Positions 54,844 to 62,728 are shown, counted from the stretch's first letter. The stretch: DNA of 64,000 nt from Bacillota bacterium (GCA_023436225.1 JAEZKA010000010.1:1-64000); one strand, 5' to 3'. Notes: generated by a model not told the origin, from the letters alone. Program-made: numbers and translations.

Positions 54844-56175
54844 TTATCTGGCAGCTACCAGGTTCGATAATAAATCCTCAACTAATGATAAACCTCCGGA
54901 AAAACCGGCATACCCTTTATTCAAAACGACTCGATTGCTGACTGGAAATGCTACGGATAAAAAGCCTGCTCCTAATTTCTCTGCCAATCCCCTCTCAATT
55001 CCTGTTCCTATCACATAGGAAGGCCCTAAGGCATCATAATATTTCTGATTCTGATTGAGTGGCCAACTCTTTCTAATTTCCTTCAGAATAATCCCCGCAT
55101 TCGGTTCAAAATTGATAATTGGCTTGATTTCTGAATTGATTGCATCAAACTTCGCCAGATAATTTGGCTGTTCCTCTGGTTCGATGTCATTGATCGAGGT
55201 GAAATGAGGTATCCATCCTAAATCATTCGCAATAAAGCGGGTCAGTGCAAATGCATAATAGCTGTCTGCTACAATCAGAGCATACCTTTGAAAATCAATA
55301 TCTGAATAAATATCAACGATACGTTCAAAAAAGGAATAATAGATTTCTTTCTCGCGCTTGATTACTTTATGGATCAGTAATTCATCAATCTTAAGTGCTT
55401 TACCGATCATCTTCAAAAACTCTTCGGTACCGGTTGGTCCAATGGGTAGATCTGCCTGTAAATAGGGAATACCATGAAGCTTCTCAAAGGTTGTAGCGGG
55501 AACCACACCAGCCTTTGAGGATAAGACAACATTAAGAGCTGCCTTCCCGTATTCGCGGATCGATGCAATACTTTCTCCAGTTCCGAAGAAGGTATTTACC
55601 TTAACTCCGATTAGGCTAAGCAAACGCTTTATTTCATCTAGATTCCCCCGATAGAATACATCGTGTCCCGGAACTACTCCAAGAATGTTGATGGTCTTCT
55701 CTTCTTTCCCTTGAGAGACCTCCACTACCTCCGAAATAATTGCATTCATTACCGCATCATACCCTTTAAAGGTATTTCCCAAAAAGCCCGGAGTACTCGC
55801 CCCGATTACCTTCCTATCTTTGAATCTTCTTGCAACTCCGACCGCATCATCACCGATAATTTCAACCTGGCAACCGGTCACAACGATAAATAAGTCTGCA
55901 TCAAGAATTCTTATGGAATTCTCTATCTGCTCCTCCAGTCTTGCTTCCCCACCAAATACAATATTATTCTCCGAAATATTTGATGTAGGTATCATGGTTC
56001 CTCCGCAATACCCCGTCCCTCTGTAGCCAGATGCCAGGTTATAAGTACCCGATAGTGCAGCGGCACATCCTCCCGCCGCATGTACAATCGGAACCACGCG
56101 AGGTATTCCGGCAATCGTGGTCAATGCGCCACCCAAAGCACATGAAAATTTAGCACGTTCTATAAAATCAGACAA
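54844..56175 (-). CDS. Nitrogenase-like component 1, NifK-type subunit
   Basis: A 443-residue partner subunit. Cys12, Cys37 and Cys102 match the second set of P-cluster cysteines, the last in VVTGCQVEIIGDD. PYLQADLPIGPTGTEEFL and FPVSNRVVLNKGYAGFSGG are typical of beta (NifK-like) chains. It lacks the long NifK N-terminal extension and has no cofactor Cys, as expected for a beta subunit. The start is a TTG 7 bases after AAGGAGGAA. It is encoded before the D-type gene, the reverse of nifDK order. Confidence 0.88.
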   Translation of the reverse strand: MSDFIERAKFSCALGGALTTIAGIPRVVPIVHAAGGCAAALSGTYNLASGYRGTGYCGGTMIPTSNISENNIVFGGEARLEEQIENSIRILDADLFIVVTGCQVEIIGDDAVGVARRFKDRKVIGASTPGFLGNTFKGYDAVMNAIISEVVEVSQGKEEKTINILGVVPGHDVFYRGNLDEIKRLLSLIGVKVNTFFGTGESIASIREYGKAALNVVLSSKAGVVPATTFEKLHGIPYLQADLPIGPTGTEEFLKMIGKALKIDELLIHKVIKREKEIYYSFFERIVDIYSDIDFQRYALIVADSYYAFALTRFIANDLGWIPHFTSINDIEPEEQPNYLAKFDAINSEIKPIINFEPNAGIILKEIRKSWPLNQNQKYYDALGPSYVIGTGIERGLAEKLGAGFLSVAFPVSNRVVLNKGYAGFSGGLSLVEDLLSNLVAAR

Positions 56176-56230
56176 AGCGATTCCTCCTTTTTTCTACTAT
56201 TCTGCATCTTCGATCCAGTACATAACCCGG

Positions 56231-56276
56231 AAGAACAAGACGTTTGCGCAGGCGGGCAAACTTCGCAGGTTCTTCC
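56231..56276 (+). repeat. 46-nt intergenic palindromic repeat, copy 3
   Basis: Begins AAGAACAAGACGTTTGC and ends AAACTTCGCAGGTTCTTCC. It lies in the 240-base gap between nifH-like and K-like genes. The remaining gap holds a further hairpin-like region (GTGTGAATTA and AATTCACACT), possibly a partial processing or termination signal. Confidence 0.65.
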
Positions 56277-56414
56277 TAAGCGAATGAACATTCGCTTTGT
56301 GAATTGCTTTCTAATTCACACTAGCTTAGTATGCCTAGCCTTTGATTAAGTTTGTGCCGAGGATTTCGCAGGCACAAACTTGGAAGTGTGAATTATGCTT
56401 TTCAATAATTCACA

Positions 56415-57293
56415 CTATATTCCTGCATGACTTCCACCCATCACTACCCCGGATTCGAGCTGAAGCAGCTGTTTTCCCCAATCTGCTGCCCATTCACGGA
56501 GCTCTGCCACCTCCATGGGTGCCGGAGTGGTTGATTTTTCATGCGCTGCAATTCTCTTCGCCAGCTCTATATATATCTTAGCCTGTTCGGAATCAGGTGC
56601 AGCTTCAATTGTGGTTTTTCCTTGTAATTCACTCTGGGTCACTGTAACTGATCGTGGAACATACTGCATAATCTGTGTTTGGGTTCGTGCAGCAAAATCG
56701 TCAATGATATCCTTTGCATAGGGTTTGTTAATTGAGTTTGCTATCACTCCACCCAGCAAGGCTCCTCCCGCGTTGGAGTATTTCTGGATTCCTTTGAACA
56801 GATTATTGGATGCATATACGCTCATAAAGTCAGAGGATGATACAGTGAAGACATGCTCCGCAATCCCCTCCCTGATTGGAACAGCAAAGCCTCCGCAGAC
56901 AACATCACCTAATACATCATAAATAACGATATCAAGATCCAATTCCTCAAATATGTTCTGCTGCTTGAATAATTGAACCGCCGTTATTATTCCTCGTCCT
57001 GCGCATCCGACACCGGGGGCAGGACCTCCAGCCTCCACACAATAGATGCCATTATATCCTTGAAATAGTACCTCACTGGCTTTGACCGTACTTTTCTCAC
57101 GCAAAGTATCGAGAACTGTAGGTATATACTCACCATTTCGTAATGTGTTCGTGGAATCACTCTTGGGATCGCAACCAAATTGCATCACCTTATACCCTAA
57201 TTTAGATAAAGCGGCACTGATATTGGATGTCGTTGTCGATTTTCCAATCCCTCCTTTCCCATATATTGCAATTTGTTTTATCTTCTTAGCCAT
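56415..57293 (-). CDS. nifH: Nitrogenase reductase-like protein (NifH family)
   Basis: A 292-residue ATP-dependent iron protein. The P-loop YGKGGIGKST is at residues 11-20. The cluster ligands are Cys97 (PGVGCAGRG) and Cys133 (DVVCGGFA), matching Cys97/Cys132 of Azotobacter NifH; Arg100 is kept. It would deliver electrons to the D/K-type subunits. The C-terminus is slightly extended. It overlaps the upstream NifX-like gene by 8 bases. Symbol given for family only; NifH proteins also serve non-nitrogen-fixing reductases. Confidence 0.92.
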   Translation of the reverse strand: MAKKIKQIAIYGKGGIGKSTTTSNISAALSKLGYKVMQFGCDPKSDSTNTLRNGEYIPTVLDTLREKSTVKASEVLFQGYNGIYCVEAGGPAPGVGCAGRGIITAVQLFKQQNIFEELDLDIVIYDVLGDVVCGGFAVPIREGIAEHVFTVSSSDFMSVYASNNLFKGIQKYSNAGGALLGGVIANSINKPYAKDIIDDFAARTQTQIMQYVPRSVTVTQSELQGKTTIEAAPDSEQAKIYIELAKRIAAHEKSTTPAPMEVAELREWAADWGKQLLQLESGVVMGGSHAGI

Positions 57294-57630
57294 TTCTCAT
57301 ATCTTCCTTTCCTGGTAATAATTTGGATAAGGCGTCCTCAACAAAGCCTTTGAACACATAGGTAGTTATGTTATTCTCGATCAATATCTGCTGTGCTCCC
57401 ATACCAATCTGACCCACAATAACATAGCTGCAATCCTCAAGGCAACTGGCTGCCTGGAGCAATGCATCCAAGGTATGCTCCCCTCCGTTACAGGGTGGCT
57501 CCACTGCTCTGAATTCAAGAAAACGATAGCTATCATTCTCTATATCAACAATGCTGTAACGGCTGCAATGGCCAAAATGCTCACAGATAACCTTTCCGTC
57601 CTTCGTAGCTACCGCAATTCGTAGTTTCAT
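57286..57630 (-). CDS. NifX/NafY-type cofactor-binding protein, copy 1
   Basis: A 114-residue dinitrogenase iron-molybdenum cofactor family protein. RIAVATKDGKVICEHFGHCS is the family N-terminus. It may receive the Fe-S cluster made by NifB, encoded immediately upstream, and hand it to component 1. AGGAGG precedes the start. The gene overlaps nifH. Confidence 0.87.
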   Translation of the reverse strand: MKLRIAVATKDGKVICEHFGHCSRYSIVDIENDSYRFLEFRAVEPPCNGGEHTLDALLQAASCLEDCSYVIVGQIGMGAQQILIENNITTYVFKGFVEDALSKLLPGKEDMRNG

Positions 57631-57642
57631 AAAACCTCCTGA

Positions 57643-58509
57643 TCATCCATGTGAAAATGTCTCCTTAAGCTCCAGTTTTCTCCCATATACCTTTTCACTG
57701 ACATCTTTCTGCCCGGGTATTCCGATCGCATCTGCTCTACATCTTTGGCAATGCCTAAAAACATCAATATATTCCTCCGCCTCCCTTCGAGCCCCATCAA
57801 TATCACTGCAACCGGGTTCAAGGTAATGCGCCATTTTATTCTGGGGAATTAGCGGTATAATATTGTACATGGTAGCTCCGGCGTCACTAACTGCCCTTGC
57901 TATATCTTTGATATGATATCGATTTAATTCCATGATCAGAACGGTATTCACCTTAATCGTTACTCCTGCTTCCGCCATTTTCTTTATTCCGGACAGCTGA
58001 TTTTGTATCAGAATCTTTGCCGCTTCCTCCCCTGTATAGACTGCTCCATGGTAATGTATCTTTGATACGATTTTGGCTAATATCTCCGGATCTACTGCAT
58101 TTACGGTTACCGTTAAGGTATCAATTCCGACCTCGATCAGCTCCTCAGCCCGTTCTGCCAGAAGAAGACCGTTGGTACTCATGCATTTTAAAAGCTTCGG
58201 GTAGCGCTCTTTGACCAGTCGGAAGGTATGGATTGCATCGTCGGAAGCCAATGTGTCACCGGGACCGGCTATACCCGCGACAGTAATCTCCGGACATAAT
58301 GCGATCGAGTGTTCTATAATACCCAGTGCTTCCTCCGGTGGCAAAATGGTCGCTGTTACACCCGGACGCTTCTCATAGTCGTTAATTTGCCTATCACAAA
58401 AATCACATTGTATATTACAGTATGGGCATACCGGCAGATGAATTCTTCCCTTGTTATTTTTTGCTCCGAAGCACGGATGCATCTCTTTCACACGTGCTGT
58501 ATTACTCAT
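57643..58509 (-). CDS. nifB: NifB radical SAM cofactor maturase
   Basis: A 288-residue radical SAM protein. CNIQCDFC (Cys31, 35, 38 of the ORF) binds the SAM cluster. HPCFGAK, EKRPGV, AGPGDTLA and the C-terminal HCQRCRADAIGI are specific to NifB, which builds the [8Fe-9S-C] core of nitrogenase cofactors. It lacks the C-terminal NifX domain found in many NifB proteins; two free NifX-like proteins are encoded nearby. The start follows GGGGAG. Its presence means the D/K-type complex probably carries a NifB-derived cluster. Confidence 0.93.
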   Translation of the reverse strand: MSNTARVKEMHPCFGAKNNKGRIHLPVCPYCNIQCDFCDRQINDYEKRPGVTATILPPEEALGIIEHSIALCPEITVAGIAGPGDTLASDDAIHTFRLVKERYPKLLKCMSTNGLLLAERAEELIEVGIDTLTVTVNAVDPEILAKIVSKIHYHGAVYTGEEAAKILIQNQLSGIKKMAEAGVTIKVNTVLIMELNRYHIKDIARAVSDAGATMYNIIPLIPQNKMAHYLEPGCSDIDGARREAEEYIDVFRHCQRCRADAIGIPGQKDVSEKVYGRKLELKETFSHG

Positions 58510-58553
58510 TACTCCATCTCCCCTCATTGATCCGAACTATTAAGAGTACATTT

Positions 58554-58576
58554 CGCAGACTTTCTATTGTTATAAA
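58554..58576 (-). repeat. 22-bp intergenic element, diverged copy C
   Basis: TTATAACAATAGAAAGTCTG then CG on the minus strand, about 18 of 22 positions like copies at 7298 and 23851. As with copy B, it directly follows a terminator; here it leads into nifB, so it may hold promoter or leader signals. Confidence 0.5.
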
Positions 58577-58637
58577 TAAAAACAGAGGTTGGTATATGCC
58601 GATACATACCAAAACCTCTATTTATATAGTCAGTTTT
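58576..58637 (-). terminator. Terminator with upstream conserved palindrome (attenuator-like), copy 1
   Basis: On the minus strand AGAGGTT...AACCTCT forms a terminator followed by GTTTTTATT. Just upstream is AAAACTGACTATATAAATAG, in which CTAT pairs with ATAG and AAAAC could pair with GTTTT of the terminator's first arm. A close relative precedes the terminator at 59258. It lies between the flavin-oxidase-like gene and nifB and could be an attenuator for the nitrogenase-like operon. Confidence 0.65.
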
Positions 58638-58679
58638 TCTTTATGAAATTTTCGTTTCAGCAATAGCATAATTAGTCGG

Positions 58680-59114
58680 CTAGGGTTTTATGATATGGAT
58701 CTGTTCCTTTGAATTTTTTGATAAATCCAATATCTTTATCTGCTCCGGTATTACTTTATAGATATTTTTACTTTCTTCTTCATACACCGCATTTGGCCTT
58801 CTTTCAAGAAGCTTTGCTCTTCCTTCTTCATATTCGGGTCCGGACAGCCTCTTGGCATGGCCATAGATTGTTATATTTGTATAATTAGGAAGTGACTGAT
58901 TTTCATGCTGGGCAAGTATTGCTACATGGTCATTATATTGGAGCTGATCTACTTTTTTCGATGTATTGGAGGTTGCAAAATACAAGATATAGCCATCGAA
59001 ATTGTATCCTCCGATTGTTCTGATGTCGGGTAGGTTGTTTTGATCGACCGTAGCTAACACAATTGTTTTACTGTTTTTTAGATATGCGATAATATTTTCA
59101 AGTAGTAATGCCAT
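58680..59114 (-). CDS. Pyridoxamine 5'-phosphate oxidase-family (FMN-binding) protein
   Basis: A 144-residue split-barrel flavin-binding protein. KTIVLATVDQNNLPDIRTIG and YFATSNTSKKVDQLQYN are typical of the PNPOx-like superfamily. The true role (flavin reductase, pyridoxal or F420-type) is unknown. AAGGAGG precedes the start. Its place between yezD and nifB may be functional or chance. Confidence 0.82.
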   Translation of the reverse strand: MALLLENIIAYLKNSKTIVLATVDQNNLPDIRTIGGYNFDGYILYFATSNTSKKVDQLQYNDHVAILAQHENQSLPNYTNITIYGHAKRLSGPEYEEGRAKLLERRPNAVYEEESKNIYKVIPEQIKILDLSKNSKEQIHIIKP

Positions 59115-59257
59115 CCTATTATCCTCCTTATAATCTATATTTGAATTACTATTTTAAGTGCAGATTCCTTTCGCCCTGCCAATTCTTAATAATTTAAGTC
59201 TATTCCTCATTATGTATAATCCCCTATCCTGATATGAACTTGAACGGTAATTAGAGT

Positions 59258-59313
59258 AAAAAAAGGTTTTGGACCAATTTACGTCCAAAACCTCTAGTTT
59301 ACTAGTCAGTTTT
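59258..59313 (-). terminator. Terminator with upstream conserved palindrome (attenuator-like), copy 2
   Basis: GGTTTTGGAC pairs with GTCCAAAACC and is followed on the minus strand by CCTTTTTTT. The upstream AAAACTGACTAGTAAACTAG (CTAG with CTAG) is the counterpart of the element at 58609-58637; 25 of 29 bases agree, and one stem pair differs on both sides (G-C here, T-A there). It follows yezD by about 50 bases. Confidence 0.7.
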
Positions 59314-59360
59314 GCAATACATTAACTACTATCCTATTTTTGAATATCTTCCTGTTCCGG

Positions 59361-59525
59361 TCAGCGAAATCTTATCTTCTCGCTCTTTTCTATTTGTAAT
59401 AACTTTCCATCCTGAACGATTACGGTTACTGATCCGTATTGTATCGTTTCCAGAAACTCAACTATTTTCTTCAAGTCCTGTTCCCTTATTATATTTTTAT
59501 GTATGGAATTGTTATCTCTCTCCAA
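59361..59525 (-). CDS. yezD: YezD-family (DUF2292) small protein
   Basis: A 54-residue protein from a TTG start at 59525, eight bases after GAGGGG, to a TGA at 59361. EFLETIQYGSVTVIVQDGKL and the ending IEKSEKIRF are the DUF2292 hallmark. YezD-like proteins are encoded in many Firmicutes with sulphate or sulphur-assimilation genes; the role is unknown. It immediately follows metQ, 33 bases apart, so the two are probably co-transcribed. Confidence 0.85.
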   Translation of the reverse strand: MERDNNSIHKNIIREQDLKKIVEFLETIQYGSVTVIVQDGKLLQIEKSEKIRFR

Positions 59526-59558
59526 TTAACGTCCCCTCACTTTTCATTAAAGGCAGAG

Positions 59559-60371
59559 CTAGAATTTCGGAACTACCGCTCCCTCAAAGGTGTCATTGAT
59601 ATATTTCTTGATTACATCGCTTTTTAGAACCTTCAGCAGCGCCTTTATATCCTCTCTGTTCTCATTTCCAGATTTGACCGCTATCACATTACCGAAGGTC
59701 TCTGCTGCTACCGAGTCTTTATCCTCTACTGCAATGGCATCCTTAGCAACATTAAGTCCGGCTTCGATTGCGTAATTACCATTAATTACTGCTAAATTAA
59801 CGTCTTGTAGGGAACGAGATAATTGCGCTGCCTCAATTTCAACAATATCCAAATTCTTGGGATTATCTACAATATCATTCTTTGTTGCATTGAGACCAAC
59901 TCCCTCTGCAAGTTTGATAAGGCCCTGCGCCTCTAATAACAACAAGGCTCTTGCTTCATTGGTTGCATCATTAGGAACGGCAATCTGATCTCCCTCCACC
60001 AATGCTTCCAGTGAAGAAGTTTTACCCGGGTACACTCCAAACGGTTCATAATGTATGATCCCTGCTGAAACTAACTCCGTTTTGTTCTCTTCATTATATT
60101 GACTCAGATAAGGCTGATGTTGAAAATAATTAGCATCTAAATCTCCTGTTTCCAGTGCTACATTCGGCTGTACATAGTCGGAATACTCAACAATCTCCAG
60201 CTCATATCCTTCCTTCTTTAATAACTCCTTCGTTTGCTCCAATATTTTAGCATGGGGTGTGGTGCTTGCTCCAACCACTAATCTGGTTATGTCTTCATCC
60301 TTCTTGCTACAGCCTGTGAATAACGCTCCCAGCATAGCCAACAGTAATAATGTTGATAGTAATTTCTTCAT
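59559..60371 (-). CDS. metQ: MetQ-type methionine-binding lipoprotein
   Basis: A 270-residue NlpA/MetQ family lipoprotein, signal peptide ending in the lipobox LFTGC. VGASTTPHAKILEQ, GDLDANYFQHQPYL and IHYEPFGVYPGK match MetQ, which captures methionine (or related sulphur compounds) for MetNI. No MetN or MetI gene is in the window, so it either uses a distant transporter or serves another importer. GAGAGGA precedes the start. Confidence 0.9.
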   Translation of the reverse strand: MKKLLSTLLLLAMLGALFTGCSKKDEDITRLVVGASTTPHAKILEQTKELLKKEGYELEIVEYSDYVQPNVALETGDLDANYFQHQPYLSQYNEENKTELVSAGIIHYEPFGVYPGKTSSLEALVEGDQIAVPNDATNEARALLLLEAQGLIKLAEGVGLNATKNDIVDNPKNLDIVEIEAAQLSRSLQDVNLAVINGNYAIEAGLNVAKDAIAVEDKDSVAAETFGNVIAVKSGNENREDIKALLKVLKSDVIKKYINDTFEGAVVPKF

Positions 60372-60551
60372 GATATCTTCCTCTCTTTTTCATATATTTC
60401 AATGCCTCCTCTAGTATGTTCTCATGCTAGATACGCCTTACATTGATCTGATTATACTTTATCAATTTATAGATATTATTCATTGTATGATAACAGGCTC
60501 GGATTATTTCATACTATTTCTATATGTTTTCTAGGTATTTAAATTATTGAT

Positions 60552-60580
60552 AGTATATTATAGTGATAATTTGTTGTCAA
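60552..60580 (-). promoter_or_regulatory. Sigma-A promoter of metQ-yezD
   Basis: On the minus strand TTGACA (60580-60575) and TATACT (60557-60552) are separated by 17 bases. It lies about 180 bases upstream of the metQ start, leaving a long leader. Confidence 0.65.
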
Positions 60581-60688
60581 TCATATTTTTCATTAATTTT
60601 GAACTTTTTTACAAATAAAGTGAACTTTGTTACAATTGCTACCATATCAGCAAGGTAATTTGATAAATTAACTCACTTTTAGCGAATC

Positions 60689-60741
60689 AAAAAGGGGGTT
60701 GCTGCATAACGTGTGGTATATATGTTATGCAACAGCCCCTT
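60689..60741 (-). terminator. Terminator of the peptidase gene
   Basis: A long hairpin: AAGGGGGTTGCTGCATAAC with GTTATGCAACAGCCCCTT, followed on the minus strand by TTTTTGATT. It lies 15 bases after the peptidase stop codon. Confidence 0.82.
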
Positions 60742-60755
60742 GTAGTTCAGGAAAC

Positions 60756-61871
60756 TCATTCTTGGCTTATCATAAGATTTCTTACAATCTGTGTACTTTT
60801 GATTAATTCTTCTATTTCCGTATATTCATTGCAGGAGTGGACACAATTCATTGCATTCGATATCACCAGACCATCGATACCCTTCGTAGCAAATACATTA
60901 TGATCACTTCCTCCAAAGGTCTTGATAAATTCTGGCAACAGTCCGGCCAGACTGCACGCCTCACGGTAGCGCTCTGCCACCTTACTATCCAGCTTTGTCT
61001 CATACGCAATACAATTAATCGACTCTTCCCAGTCAAGTGAAGCACCAGCCTGTTCTGCTTCCCGTAAGAAAAGTTCTTTTATCTCTTCCAGACAGCTAAG
61101 TGCTTTGTCGTGATGAAAGCTTCTAATCTCACCCTCAACCTTACAGCTTTCAGGGATAATATTGGTTGCAGCTCCACCTACGATGGTTCCGACGTTAACC
61201 GTAGTATCCGAATCCACTCTTCCAAGCTTCAATTGATTGATTGCTTTTGCAGCAATTGCAATGGAATGGATTCCTTCCTCCGGTGAGAAGCCGGCATGTG
61301 ATGCCCTTCCCTGAATGGTTGCCTTAAAAGAAAGAATACTGGGTGCTGTATAGGCTGCCCGCCCGACTTTACCGCTGAGATCCAGTACATAAGCCTCTTT
61401 TGCTTTTATCTTAGAATAATCAAATAAATAACTTCCCTTTGCATAGACCTCCTCTGCAATCGGAAATAGTACCTCAATACTTCTATGCGATATCCCCTCT
61501 TCTCGCAGACTGCGAATCGCCTCCAGAATGCTAACAAGTCCTGCAATATCATCAGCACCTAATACTGTATTACCCTCACTGGTAATACGTCCATCCGAAT
61601 GGAGTACTGCTTTTTTTCCCAGAGCTGGTGCTACCGTGTCCATATGACCGGAAAACAGGAGCGGCTCCCCCGGTATTTCACCGGGCAGATAGCCATATAG
61701 ATTTCCGCAATCGCTACCATAATAGCTCCCTGCTCCATCTTCCTCAACCGAAAAACCAATGCTTTTCAGTTTAATCTTTAATACATCTGCTATTCTCCGC
61801 TCTCCAAAGGAAGGAGAATCGATCTCTACCAATTCCGTAAATTCGGAAATAATTCTTTCTCTATTTATCAT
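60756..61871 (-). CDS. pepT: M20-family peptidase, PepT-like
   Basis: A 371-residue metallopeptidase. LFSGHMDTVAPAL is the first metal motif, LGADDIAGLVSILEA the bridging Asp, and VLFPIAEEVYAKGS holds the catalytic Glu pair. An internal dimerisation domain (GRASHAGFSPEEGIHSI) is present. It fits tripeptidase T/PepT-2 enzymes acting on short peptides. AGGTAACA precedes the start; no clear regulator is nearby. Confidence 0.88.
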   Translation of the reverse strand: MINRERIISEFTELVEIDSPSFGERRIADVLKIKLKSIGFSVEEDGAGSYYGSDCGNLYGYLPGEIPGEPLLFSGHMDTVAPALGKKAVLHSDGRITSEGNTVLGADDIAGLVSILEAIRSLREEGISHRSIEVLFPIAEEVYAKGSYLFDYSKIKAKEAYVLDLSGKVGRAAYTAPSILSFKATIQGRASHAGFSPEEGIHSIAIAAKAINQLKLGRVDSDTTVNVGTIVGGAATNIIPESCKVEGEIRSFHHDKALSCLEEIKELFLREAEQAGASLDWEESINCIAYETKLDSKVAERYREACSLAGLLPEFIKTFGGSDHNVFATKGIDGLVISNAMNCVHSCNEYTEIEELIKSTQIVRNLMISQE

Positions 61872-62004
61872 TGTTACCTAGTATGATGTATTTAGTATCA
61901 AATACATCAATACTCTCCTTTCCATTTCAACTCCACTACACCGTAGACGGCGGGACCAACAAAACCGAGAAGCAATTGCTCTTTCATTCTCGCACCGCAT
62001 CATT

Positions 62005-62628
62005 TTATATAAAATACTCAATTGATTTCTCAGGGGTTATTCTGGTATTCGTATTATAGAGTAGCATTGCTTCTCTTCCCTGCACCTCACCCAGGGAATA
62101 GAAACCATCATCCTCTTTATTTATGATCTCTACTTTCACCTTACGGTTCATCTTCTTCGGATGTCCTTCGACACTGATGATCATTTCGCCATCCAACGGT
62201 TCATCCCAATCGTAAGGGTCAAACATACATAGGTAGTCATTCTCAATACCGGTCAGTAGCACATAATGCTTGGTTTCTCCCAACCATACACAGATGATTA
62301 CCGCACCACCCTGCTGCAAGCATTCCGTTATCTTGCTATTCTGATTAAGCCACACCTGATCATCAATGACAAGCTCTGTATGGATCGGATAATTCTTGGT
62401 TCTCCCGAATTCATTGAACCAATTCGACAAAAACATCATTGCCATACGGGATGTTCCACGCTTACCGAATTCTCCGTTATGATCATATAGATCCAAGGTG
62501 TATAGCGTAATGGATTTAATAATCTCTGGAAGAACCTCTTCCCTTTCATATAAGTACCGGATTGCATTGATCAAAGTCGTAGGTCCGCAATCAAATTCTG
62601 ACGTCTGATAATTCAATATATTTTTCAA
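62005..62628 (-). CDS. C39-like papain-fold protein
   Basis: A 207-residue protein. EFDCGPTTLINAIRYLY has the catalytic Cys (residue 14), KHYVLLTGIENDYLCMFDPY the catalytic His and following Asp, as in peptidase C39-like domains (PF13529/PF03412). It lacks transporter domains, so it is not a bacteriocin exporter. It could be a free cysteine peptidase or amidase. The start is a TTG after GGGG. Confidence 0.75.
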   Translation of the reverse strand: MKNILNYQTSEFDCGPTTLINAIRYLYEREEVLPEIIKSITLYTLDLYDHNGEFGKRGTSRMAMMFLSNWFNEFGRTKNYPIHTELVIDDQVWLNQNSKITECLQQGGAVIICVWLGETKHYVLLTGIENDYLCMFDPYDWDEPLDGEMIISVEGHPKKMNRKVKVEIINKEDDGFYSLGEVQGREAMLLYNTNTRITPEKSIEYFI

Positions 62629-62728
62629 GCTAATATCCCCTTTCCAACCCTAACTTACCGCCTGCCTATCAGCTGATGTCTGCTTCACAAGTCATTTCCT
62701 ATATGTTTACTATGATTAAATGATAAAT

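Larger units (their letters stand above)
60372..60755. other. Gene-free stretch upstream of metQ
   Basis: An AT-rich region of 384 bases containing the metQ promoter and the peptidase terminator listed separately. No S-box or other known riboswitch core was recognised on the minus strand. Nothing else stands out. Confidence 0.5.

Noticed and set aside
52177..58509. Calling this cluster a nitrogen-fixation (nif) operon
   Set aside because: nifE, nifN and nifV are missing, the D-type subunit appears to lack the cofactor histidine, and all neighbours concern sulphur. Family resemblance alone does not support N2 fixation.
60372..60755. S-box (SAM-I) riboswitch upstream of metQ
   Set aside because: Expected in Firmicutes, but the conserved core segments were not found on the minus strand of the leader.
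61907..61987. 26-codon minus-strand frame (starting MKEQLLLGFVGP) between the papain-fold and peptidase genes
   Set aside because: Only a weak ribosome binding site and no recognisable family; it could be the relic of a gene end. Too little to call a gene.
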